DNA of 41,992 nt from an uncultured Flaviramulus sp. Its GTDB lineage: Bacteria; Bacteroidota; Bacteroidia; Flavobacteriales; Flavobacteriaceae. Below the pieces are notes generated by a model that was not told where the DNA came from, did no database searches, and worked only from the letters and a program-made list of their open reading frames with translations. The stretch lies in NCBI GenBank assembly GCA_947487155.1, contig CANKVS010000034.1, forward strand, positions 1-41,992, written 5' to 3'. The number at the start of each line of letters is the position of its first letter. Positions within the stretch are counted from its first letter, which is position 1. Made by a program: the position numbers and the translations under genes. Shown here one piece after another: positions 16,597-24,693 of the stretch.

Positions 16597-18798
16597 TTAA
16601 TTGGATGTAATAACTTCTTTAAGGCGTTTTCCAAAATCAAACAAGGCTTTAATTTCTTTTAAGCTAGCTAAACGCTCTTTTCCAAAAATAAGTATAGCTT
16701 TTCCGCTAGATTCTACATGATAATACGGGTTGCTTTCAAAAAAGTGAGTCACATTATCATTAAAAAAGTTACTAATCTCACTTTTATTATCTCCTAGTAA
16801 ATGAAAGCGATCGGAAAAATCATCGTGGTTTTCAATATCAATATCTTTAAAACCTGCTAATGCCGATACTTTTTCTAAAAACCCTTCTTTATCTAATGTG
16901 AATTCAGGAATATTATGTTTTAATTCTATATGAAGCATGGTAGAACGAACGACTTCTTTGGCAATAAATTCACCTTCTGAAAACTCTATATCAAAGAAGC
17001 AGATGGCGTCATCTTTATGAGATAACTTGTTGTAAATATGATTGATGTTTTTGGTGTTAAAAAACAGAAAGTTATTAAGAAAAGAGACGTTTTTTTCTTT
17101 TTTAGAGCTATAATTAAAATTATAATCTTCGGCTAAAATTTCCATATTGGTTTGCCGTCTTGTCAAATTATTTTTAATAATTTTTGGGACAGGAAGCATG
17201 CGTCTTAAAGCAAAAGGATGTTTAGAGTCTGTATCATGCATGTCTAGCCCAATAACATCAAAATGCCCACCTCGTTTGTTAAATAACTCTTGGTAGCTAT
17301 TCATATTTTCCATAACGGTATGGTCTACAAATTCGCACATAGAAAAATCTACAATTACGTCTTCGTTTTCGGGTACAGCATCTAGTTGTTTTTTTAGCCT
17401 GTAGTAATTTAAAAAACTACAAAAATGCTTAACACTTACATAAAAACTGTTTTCATTGGTTTCCTCTTTAAACATTAAAACATTTGGTTTTAAAAGGTTT
17501 CTAAAAAACAATCCAAAGCTTTTATTTATTACTATATGAATAATTAAAGTAGCTATTACTCCAGCAATTATGCCAGTAATCAATCCAATTTTTAGAGTAA
17601 TAATTAGGGTGACAAAAAAAATGATTAACTGTTCTTTACCTATGGAGAATATCTTTGTAATTACACTAGGTGATGCCAATTTATAACCTGTATAAACCAA
17701 TATAGCCATTAAAGCTGGCAATGGAATTCTAGTAAGTTGAGTGCTAAATAAAACAATAAAAAGCACTAAAAAAATGGCATGGAAAAAGTTTGATGACCTA
17801 TTACTTGCTCCATTATTCACATTTACAGAACTACGGGCTATAACGGTTACTACATTTAAACCGCCCAAAAACCCACTACCAACTGTAGCTAATCCCAAAG
17901 CTTTAAGGTCTTTATTAACATTAGAGCGTCTTTTTTCGGGGTCTAGCTTGTCAACTGCTTTAATACTTAAAAGCGACTCTATGCCAGAAATAAGGGTTAA
18001 GGCCAAAACACTTCCCCAAAACGATAATGTCCATATATTGTTAAAATTGGGCACAGGAATATCGGCAATTATATTTTGAATAGATGGAATGCCTGAAATC
18101 ATATATTCCTTTGAAATAGGGTTTGATTGATGTAAACCCAGCTCGAAATAATAACTAAACCCAATAGATAAAATAACAATCCACATGGGCGCAGGAATAA
18201 GCTGTAAATACTTATTTCTAATTTTTGAATAAAATAGCATGATAGCTAAACTGATTACCCCAGCCAAAGCAGCAAAAATTAAACCTTTGTTCTCATAATG
18301 TATCGCATCGTTAATAGAAAAAGGAATTTCAAAAAGATAATCAACTGTATCTTCTCGTTGTATTTTATGGGCTAACATAATATGAAACTGCTTTCCTAAA
18401 ATAATAAGACCAATAGCGGCAAGCATGCCTTGAATGGCAGACGATGGGAAAAAATCGGCAAGTGTGCCCATTCTAAAAAAACCAAGGCTCATTAAAAGTA
18501 CTCCCGAAAAAATAATAGCAACGTAAGCGTTTTCTATGCCTAAAGTAGAAATTGCAATTAAAAGCACTCCTACCAAACCATTACCTGGCCCCGCAATAGT
18601 AACATGGCTACCACCTAAAATAGAAACTACAATACCGCCAACTATAGCTGCAATAATACCAGCAATTGGTGGTGCATCACTAGCCATAGCGAGACCTAAG
18701 CCTAAAGGTAAAGCGATAAGACTTACTACAAAACCAGAAAAAATATTTTTTGGTAAAGCCTTAAAAAAACCTTTTATGTTGTTTTTTTTCGGGCTCAT
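16597..18798 (-). CDS. SulP-family inorganic anion transporter with STAS domain
   Basis: This 733-residue inner-membrane protein belongs to the SulP (SLC26-like) family, which moves sulfate, bicarbonate or similar anions, often with Na+ or H+. The hydrophobic core (about residues 15-430) contains family motifs such as PLGLGLAMASDAPPIAGIIA and the glycine-rich segment IAGPGNGLVG. A STAS domain follows (about 450-520) with VIVDFSMCEFVDHTVMENM. After it come about 200 more residues of predicted soluble sequence that I cannot assign. Its ATG overlaps the stop of the universal stress protein gene by 4 bp (ATGA), a mark of coupled translation. The substrate is uncertain; bicarbonate is plausible in marine bacteria, but no carbonic anhydrase gene is adjacent. 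Confidence 0.92.
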   Translation of the reverse strand: MSPKKNNIKGFFKALPKNIFSGFVVSLIALPLGLGLAMASDAPPIAGIIAAIVGGIVVSILGGSHVTIAGPGNGLVGVLLIAISTLGIENAYVAIIFSGVLLMSLGFFRMGTLADFFPSSAIQGMLAAIGLIILGKQFHIMLAHKIQREDTVDYLFEIPFSINDAIHYENKGLIFAALAGVISLAIMLFYSKIRNKYLQLIPAPMWIVILSIGFSYYFELGLHQSNPISKEYMISGIPSIQNIIADIPVPNFNNIWTLSFWGSVLALTLISGIESLLSIKAVDKLDPEKRRSNVNKDLKALGLATVGSGFLGGLNVVTVIARSSVNVNNGASNRSSNFFHAIFLVLFIVLFSTQLTRIPLPALMAILVYTGYKLASPSVITKIFSIGKEQLIIFFVTLIITLKIGLITGIIAGVIATLIIHIVINKSFGLFFRNLLKPNVLMFKEETNENSFYVSVKHFCSFLNYYRLKKQLDAVPENEDVIVDFSMCEFVDHTVMENMNSYQELFNKRGGHFDVIGLDMHDTDSKHPFALRRMLPVPKIIKNNLTRRQTNMEILAEDYNFNYSSKKEKNVSFLNNFLFFNTKNINHIYNKLSHKDDAICFFDIEFSEGEFIAKEVVRSTMLHIELKHNIPEFTLDKEGFLEKVSALAGFKDIDIENHDDFSDRFHLLGDNKSEISNFFNDNVTHFFESNPYYHVESSGKAILIFGKERLASLKEIKALFDFGKRLKEVITSN

Positions 18799-19643
18799 TG
18801 AAGAATTAAAACATCGGTTGGTAATTCGGTTAAAATATGTTCGATATCATGTGGAAACAATCTATCCCAAAACGTCATTTTTGATGGCGCATTCATTACT
18901 AATAAATCAGCACGCGAAATTTGCGCATAATGCCCAATAGAGTATCCTTTTTTCCCAAAAATTGGCTGCAATTTTATAATTTTATCTTTAGTATACGTTT
19001 TTGGTATATGACTAATAATTTCCTTGATTCTAGAGTTTTCTCTAAGTTTTATACGCTCTTTTATAATATTTGCTCTTCTTAAAGATTTATCGTCGTCTAC
19101 TTTTACTGAAATTTGGTCTTGCTTAATTTCTTCAACAATCGTAATTTTTTCAGAATTTAATTTTTTTGCAACGTAAAAAGCTGCTTTTATTGTTTGTTCT
19201 GTTTTTGGGTCTTTTAAGCCATTTACAACAATGTGTTCACACGGTACACGCTCAATAGTCGGTTTAATTAACAGCAATATAGAACACTTTGCTTGACGTG
19301 TAATTTTTCTAGCAATAGAGCCTACGTAGTATTTTAAAAACCGTTCACGTTGTACAGCCCCAAGCACCAATAAATCAACATTTTTTTCTTGGCAAGTAGA
19401 TAAAATAACATCAACAGGGTTACCTTGTTTATAAACAACCTCAAGGTTTAAGTTATCGTTTTCAAAAGGTTTTAAATAAACCTCAAGCATTTTAGCTTTA
19501 TCGTTAGTAGCTTCACCAACATGAATTAAAATGAGTTTAGATTTAAAAAAAACAGAAAGTCTTGCAGCCTCAAAAAGATTTGCTTTTAAGTTAGGCGAAA
19601 ATGCAACGCCAATACCAATACTTTTAAATGGTTGTAAAGACAT
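18795..19643 (-). CDS. Tandem-domain universal stress protein
   Basis: This 282-residue cytoplasmic protein contains two UspA-like domains (about residues 1-145 and 150-282). The first begins FKSIGIGVAFSPN and ends with LLVLGAVQRERFLKYYVGS then CSILLL, where the ATP-binding glycine motif is only partly kept. The second ends ADLLVMNAPSK then PTDVLIL, and its nucleotide motif is degenerate. Universal stress proteins bind ATP or adenylates and often sit next to transporters that they regulate. Here the gene is translationally coupled (4-bp ATGA overlap) to the SulP transporter and divergent from a cation:proton antiporter, so a role in sensing for ion transport is a reasonable inference. A near-consensus -7 element (TATCTTTC, 19663-19670 on the minus strand) lies 20 bp before its start. 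Confidence 0.9.
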   Translation of the reverse strand: MSLQPFKSIGIGVAFSPNLKANLFEAARLSVFFKSKLILIHVGEATNDKAKMLEVYLKPFENDNLNLEVVYKQGNPVDVILSTCQEKNVDLLVLGAVQRERFLKYYVGSIARKITRQAKCSILLLIKPTIERVPCEHIVVNGLKDPKTEQTIKAAFYVAKKLNSEKITIVEEIKQDQISVKVDDDKSLRRANIIKERIKLRENSRIKEIISHIPKTYTKDKIIKLQPIFGKKGYSIGHYAQISRADLLVMNAPSKMTFWDRLFPHDIEHILTELPTDVLILQ

Positions 19644-19737
19644 TTTTAAGTTTTTAAAAAGGGAAAGATAACATTTTTTAAAAACATTAAATCATCTGTT
19701 TTATTTATATTAGTGAATTAATAGTAAGATTAATTAA

Positions 19738-21564
19738 ATGTTAGAACTTGCTGGAATAATTATACTGGGAATATTAGCGCAATGGTTTGCTTGGAAATTT
19801 AAAATCCCTGCCATTTTACCTTTAATTTTAATAGGACTACTAGTTGGTCCCATAGCTGCCGAATATTTAAGTGATGATGGCGCGAAATGGATTGAGCCCA
19901 TTTGGAATGGAGAAAAAGGGCTTTTTCCTGGAGAAGGGCTTTATTATTTTGTATCACTCGCCATAAGTATTATTTTGTTTGAAGGCGGGTTAACCTTAAA
20001 GCGTTCTGAAATTAAAAACGTTGGTCCAGTAATTACAAAGCTAATTACATTGGGCTCTGCTATTACATTTTTGGGAGCAGGTATTTTAGCTCATTTTATT
20101 TTTAATTTAAGTTGGGAGTTATCGTTTTTGTTTTCTGGACTTATTATTGTTACTGGTCCAACTGTAATAACTCCAATTTTAAGAAATATTCCGCTAAAAA
20201 AAGATGTATCTGCTGTATTAAAGTGGGAAGGTATTTTAATAGACCCTATAGGCGCTTTGGTTGCTGTATTGGTGTTTGAATTTATTAGCGTTGGTGGTGA
20301 TAGGGGGTTTACTAAAACGGCTTTAATGGAGTTTGGTAAAATTATTCTTTTTGGCACAACGTTCGGTTTTACTTTTGCTCACGCCTTAGCTTTTGTAATT
20401 AATAAAAAACTTATTCCGCATTACTTATTAAATGTTGTATCACTATCAACGGTATTATTAGTTTTTGTTGAGTCTGAAATTTTTGCACACGAATCGGGGC
20501 TTTTAGCTGTTGTAGTCATGGGTATGGTGTTGGGTAATAGTAAATTAGAAAACTTAAAAGAACTCCTTTATTTTAAAGAATCTTTAAGCGTTTTGTTAAT
20601 TTCTATTTTATTTATTTTGCTGGCAGCAAATATTAATATTGAAGACTTAATGTTGCTTTATACCTGGAAAACAGCTATTCTTTTTGTGGTAGTGGTTTTT
20701 GTTATTAGACCTTTAGCTGTTTTTTTAAGTACGCTTGGGTCTAATTTAAAGCTGAATGAAAAATTATTTATTAGTTGGGTAGGACCACGAGGAATAGTTG
20801 CTGCTGGAATTGCATCGTTATTTGGGAGTAAATTATTAAAAGAAGGAATTGAAGGGGCTGAATATATTACACCTCTGGTTTTTATGATAGTTTTAGGAAC
20901 CGTTTTACTAAACGCTACTACAGCACGTTTGTTTGCTAAAATAGTAGGGGTGTTTTTAAAAAGATCGGAAGGCATTTTAATTGTAGGAGCGTCTCAAGTA
21001 TCTCGCCTTATTGGAAGTTATTTAGAAGATAACGGCAGGCATGTTGTGCTAATAGATAGTAACCAAACCAACATACAAATAGCACAAGAAATAGGGCTTG
21101 AGGCTATTAATACAGATATTTATTCCGAAACTTTACAAGATAATATTGAACTTAATGATGTTGGGTTTTTAATGGCTTTAACAGGAAGCGCAGATATTAA
21201 CCAATATGCTATTAATAAATTTGGTGAACAATTTGGTGAAAACGGTTCTTTTAGATTGATTACTATTGATGAAATGAACGACCCAACCAACAACCCAAAA
21301 GAAGGCTTGTTTTCGCATACAGACGATTTTAATTTACTAACAGAAGTTGCTAGAAAATATCCTGAAATTCATGAAATTGAATTAAAAGATAGAGCACATT
21401 ACGAGAAACTTATAGAAATAACTAATAATGATGAAAATATGGTTCCGTTATTAGTTAAAGACAAACAGGGCGTTTTAGAAATTATTTCTTCGTATAATAA
21501 GGCTATTGACCATGTAGAGAAAGGCTATAAATTGGTGTATTTGGGGAAGGCTTTTAAAGCTTAA
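19738..21564 (+). CDS. Cation:proton antiporter (CPA1/NhaP-like) with RCK domain
   Basis: This 608-residue protein exchanges Na+ or K+ for protons across the inner membrane. About 12 hydrophobic helices fill residues 1-405, including LFEGGLTL, the GPTVITPILRNIPLK segment (about 140-155) and the conserved SWVGPRGIVAAGIASLFGSK block (about 345-365). A cytoplasmic RCK/TrkA-N nucleotide-binding domain follows (about 412-530), starting GILIVGASQVSRLIGSYLED, with acidic VVLIDSN closing the Rossmann beta-2 strand. RCK control links the activity to NAD(H) or another ligand. The ATG follows a 94-bp gap shared with the divergent stress-protein/SulP pair. Together these three genes form an ion and pH homeostasis group by position. 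No terminator hairpin is clear after it. Confidence 0.93.
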   Translation: MLELAGIIILGILAQWFAWKFKIPAILPLILIGLLVGPIAAEYLSDDGAKWIEPIWNGEKGLFPGEGLYYFVSLAISIILFEGGLTLKRSEIKNVGPVITKLITLGSAITFLGAGILAHFIFNLSWELSFLFSGLIIVTGPTVITPILRNIPLKKDVSAVLKWEGILIDPIGALVAVLVFEFISVGGDRGFTKTALMEFGKIILFGTTFGFTFAHALAFVINKKLIPHYLLNVVSLSTVLLVFVESEIFAHESGLLAVVVMGMVLGNSKLENLKELLYFKESLSVLLISILFILLAANINIEDLMLLYTWKTAILFVVVVFVIRPLAVFLSTLGSNLKLNEKLFISWVGPRGIVAAGIASLFGSKLLKEGIEGAEYITPLVFMIVLGTVLLNATTARLFAKIVGVFLKRSEGILIVGASQVSRLIGSYLEDNGRHVVLIDSNQTNIQIAQEIGLEAINTDIYSETLQDNIELNDVGFLMALTGSADINQYAINKFGEQFGENGSFRLITIDEMNDPTNNPKEGLFSHTDDFNLLTEVARKYPEIHEIELKDRAHYEKLIEITNNDENMVPLLVKDKQGVLEIISSYNKAIDHVEKGYKLVYLGKAFKA

Positions 21565-21610
21565 GATGAAGATTTTGTGTGTATTCTGAAATGTTAACAA
21601 TTTAAAGAAA

Positions 21611-21901
21611 CTACAGATTAAAATTAAAATTGTTTCCTGGCATGCTAAAACTAACAATCCATGAAGAAAAAGCCGTAAGTATTATAATCCAACCTATAAT
21701 AATTAATATTTGCCCAATTTTATAAATATACAAATCAATAGCTTTTTTATTGTTAGGAGATATTAAATTCTCTGGTAAAGGTTTTCTTAATATAAGAGAT
21801 ATAGCCGTATCAAAATGATTTTTTATTATTATCCCTAATAAAATCCATAAACCGCCTTTAAGCGCTGAAACGATGAATGTAAGAAAGAAGATGAATTTCA
21901 T
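21611..21901 (-). CDS. Small two-helix membrane protein, unknown function
   Basis: This 96-residue product is not assigned to a family. It has a hydrophobic N-terminus (FIFFLTFIVSALKGGLWILLGIII cut at about residue 26) and a second hydrophobic helix (about residues 62-85, IGQILIIIGWIIILTAF), with a short basic/polar segment between that contains PNNKKAIDLYIY. It looks like a real gene because the two helices are well separated, the ATG is well placed and no other frame is better. It is convergent with the antiporter gene, whose stop lies 46 bp away. The function is unknown. Confidence 0.6.
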   Translation of the reverse strand: MKFIFFLTFIVSALKGGLWILLGIIIKNHFDTAISLILRKPLPENLISPNNKKAIDLYIYKIGQILIIIGWIIILTAFSSWIVSFSMPGNNFNFNL

Positions 21902-22152
21902 TTTTATTATTTTTTAGTTACTACCAAAGATATACAAAAAGAACAAGAAGTGGTTTTTTTCTCTCGGCAAAAAAGAGTTTCATAGTATTTGAAATGAAAG
22001 AGTCTAAAATTGTAATTTAAAAAAAAGTATATTTATTCAGACATCTATTTTATAAAACGTGGCGTATAGAAATACAACGCTAAGTTCTGCTTAGTTGGAC
22101 GCAATAATTAGTAAAATAGTGTTTTTTAGAAAATCTTTTAATGATATAACTC
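21902..22152. other. Non-coding gap before GH31 gene end
   Basis: This A+T-rich gap of about 250 bp holds the upstream region of the small membrane protein and the downstream region of the GH31 gene. I see no RNA gene, clear hairpin or repeat in it. Confidence 0.4.
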
Positions 22153-24552
22153 TTACCCTTTTATCTGAATATTTGAAAATTCTTTAGAAATAACTAACGA
22201 ATTATCACCATTAAATTTAACATCCTTCAAATCGATATATTCATTATCAATTTTTATAGATTTCACTTTAAAAGGAAGCCCTATTAAATTAATTTTAAAG
22301 GTTTCGTACGAGGTTAAATACTCTCCTCTTTTATAAATTCTAATAATTAATTTATCTTTTGTTCCAGCGAGGTTAAACTTCTTAAAACTATAACGCCCTT
22401 TGGTGTAATCGTAACCATCATCAGCATCTTCATAAATTTCAGAATCTTCTTTTCCGTTTTTATAATAGACATCTAAGGTTAATTGCTCTATGGTTTTTTC
22501 ACCAACATATTGTTGTACAGGGTATTTAGGTATAATTGCACCTGCTTTTACAAAAAGAGGCATGGTGTCTAAATCGGCATCTACCCAAGTTTCTTTTCCA
22601 CCAGATACAAGCTCGTTAGTCCAGAAGTTGTACCAGTCTCCACGAGGGATATACATGCGTCTGCCTTTAGCATTTGGCTCGTTTATTGGACATGCTAAAA
22701 TTTGATTACCAAAAATGAATTCATCAGTTCTATAATGTGTTTGCGTATCTTCTTGATCGAACAGCACTAACGATTTTAACATCGGCACATTGTAATGTGA
22801 GTACTGATAAAATGCGGTATATAAATAAGGTAATAATTGGTATCGAATTTCTATAAACTTTCTAACAACATCTGTTATTTCCTCATCAAAAGCCCAAGGT
22901 TCTTGATCGCCATGGTCTCCCGAAGAGTGTGTTCTACAAAATGGGTGGAAGACACCCAATTGAATCCAACGCGCATATAATTCGCCGTTAGGTTGTTCTG
23001 CAAATCCCCCAATATCTGATCCTGCAAACGAGAAACCAGATAACGCTAAACGTTGTGCTTGTATGTTTGCAATTTGTAAATGTTCCCAAGATGCTACATT
23101 ATCTCCCATCCAAGTAGAGGTGTAACGTTGTGTGCCCGAATAGGCAGAACGTGTAATAACAAATGGTCTTTTTGGGTAATTGAATTTTTTTAAGCCGTGA
23201 TACGTAGCACGCGCCATTTGCATACCGTAAATATTGTGTGCTTTTTGATGGCTACAAGGGTTTCCATCGTAATCATGCCTCACATCTGAAGGGAATGTTT
23301 TTCCAGGAACGTCCATGACTGCGGGCTCGTTCATATCGTTCCAAACGCCTTTTACACCAATGTCTTCTATAAGTTCTTTAAATAATCCTGCCCACCATTT
23401 TCTAACGTCTGGTCGTGTAAAATCTGGAAAGTAACATTCCCCAGGCCACACTTTTCCTTTCATATACGGACCATCTGCACGTTTACAGAAATAATCTTTA
23501 TCTAAAGCTTCTTTAAAAACACTGTATTCGTTATCAATTTTAATACCTGGGTCGATAATAACTACGGTTTTAAAACCATCGTCTGCCAGTTCTTTTACCA
23601 TACGCTTTGGATCTGGAAAATAATCCTTACTCCATGTAAAACAACGGAATCCTTCCATATAATCGATATCTAAATAAATAGCATCACAAGGAATTTGTAG
23701 TTCTCTAAATTTAGCGGTGATTTCTTTTACATTAGATTCTGGATAGTAACTCCATTTGCATTGATGATACCCTAAGGCCCATAAAGGCGGTAACTCAGGT
23801 GTCCCCGTTAAATCGGTATAACTGGTTACTACATTTTGCATTTTAGGCCCGTAAATAAAATAGTAATTCATTTCACCTCCTTGTGCCCAAAAACTAGTAA
23901 CGTTTCTTCGTTCTTGACAGAAATCGAAATAGGTTTTAAACGTATTATCAAAGAAAATACCATACGATTTTCCGCTGTGTAATCCGGTGTAAAAAGGAAT
24001 CGCTTTATAAATAGGGTCGGTATCTTTTCCAAAGGCATAAGAGTCTGTTGCCCAGTTTTCAAAACGCTTTCCTTTTAGGTTTAAATGCTGAGGTTTGTCG
24101 CCCAAACCGTAATAACTTTCTCCGTTTTGAGCCGCTTTACTCATTTTAACAATATCGCCACCTAGCTCATAACTTTCTTCCCAATGAAAGCCTAATTCAT
24201 CTTCACAAATTAAAGTGTTATCGTTTGCATCGTATATCGCTTTTCTAAGGTCGTTTTTGTATATATGACAAATTAATTTAGAAGTTGTTATAATATACTT
24301 TTCGTCATCATTTATAATTTCTAAATGATTATAACCTCTTGAGGCATTTTCTGCAATAGCATAAGAAAAATCATTATCAAATTTACCTACGGTGGTATAT
24401 CTAAAACGCAATACACTGTTTCTTAAAATTGTAAGTTGAAGGATGACGTTATTTGCTGTTGAAAAATGTAGGACATCTACATCTTTTTTATAGTTTATTA
24501 TATTGGAAGGAAACAGGTCTCCTTTATATTCTAATTCGGTATTTAAAATCAT
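22153..24552 (-). CDS. Glycoside hydrolase family 31 alpha-glucosidase
   Basis: This 799-residue enzyme belongs to GH31, most members of which release glucose from alpha-glucans and maltooligosaccharides. The N-terminal beta-domain (about residues 20-235) is followed by the catalytic barrel. The nucleophile lies in GVWNDMNEPAV (Asp406 from the chosen start) and the acid/base in STWMGDNVASWEHL (Asp484). RTHSSGDHGDQEPWAFDEE is a family block in the active site. A C-terminal beta-domain ends the protein. No signal peptide is seen, so it is probably cytoplasmic. I use the ATG at 24552 (MILNTELEYKG); a start nine codons earlier would run into the hairpin and promoter region. It lies 141 bp after glgB, so it could belong to the glycogen cluster or be separately controlled. 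A role in glycogen or maltodextrin breakdown is inferred. Confidence 0.93.
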   Translation of the reverse strand: MILNTELEYKGDLFPSNIINYKKDVDVLHFSTANNVILQLTILRNSVLRFRYTTVGKFDNDFSYAIAENASRGYNHLEIINDDEKYIITTSKLICHIYKNDLRKAIYDANDNTLICEDELGFHWEESYELGGDIVKMSKAAQNGESYYGLGDKPQHLNLKGKRFENWATDSYAFGKDTDPIYKAIPFYTGLHSGKSYGIFFDNTFKTYFDFCQERRNVTSFWAQGGEMNYYFIYGPKMQNVVTSYTDLTGTPELPPLWALGYHQCKWSYYPESNVKEITAKFRELQIPCDAIYLDIDYMEGFRCFTWSKDYFPDPKRMVKELADDGFKTVVIIDPGIKIDNEYSVFKEALDKDYFCKRADGPYMKGKVWPGECYFPDFTRPDVRKWWAGLFKELIEDIGVKGVWNDMNEPAVMDVPGKTFPSDVRHDYDGNPCSHQKAHNIYGMQMARATYHGLKKFNYPKRPFVITRSAYSGTQRYTSTWMGDNVASWEHLQIANIQAQRLALSGFSFAGSDIGGFAEQPNGELYARWIQLGVFHPFCRTHSSGDHGDQEPWAFDEEITDVVRKFIEIRYQLLPYLYTAFYQYSHYNVPMLKSLVLFDQEDTQTHYRTDEFIFGNQILACPINEPNAKGRRMYIPRGDWYNFWTNELVSGGKETWVDADLDTMPLFVKAGAIIPKYPVQQYVGEKTIEQLTLDVYYKNGKEDSEIYEDADDGYDYTKGRYSFKKFNLAGTKDKLIIRIYKRGEYLTSYETFKINLIGLPFKVKSIKIDNEYIDLKDVKFNGDNSLVISKEFSNIQIKG

Positions 24553-24576
24553 AAAATGTCTTGATTTAAGAAGACA

Positions 24577-24609
24577 CAAACCTACTAAAAATTATAAGTT
24601 TTTAGTAGG
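24577..24609 (-). promoter_or_regulatory. Hairpin with overlapping -7 element before GH31
   Basis: An 11-bp perfect stem (24581-24591 with 24599-24609) encloses a 7-nt loop between glgB and GH31. Read on the minus strand, TAGGTTTG (24577-24584) fits the -7 element TAnnTTTG and overlaps the last arm of the hairpin. The hairpin can act as a weak terminator for glgB (poor U tract on the minus strand) or as control over GH31 initiation. Which applies is not clear. Confidence 0.45.
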
Positions 24610-24693
24610 CTTTTTTAGTAAAAAAAAGGCTTTATGTTTGCGTAAAATGCAATGTAATAGATGTTTAATTTATAAAAATACAAACCACTGCTA

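Noticed and set aside
17741..18940. Plus-strand open frames opposite SulP and the stress protein
   Set aside because: They are antisense shadows of strongly supported membrane and Usp genes and have proline-rich or hydrophobic shadow translations.
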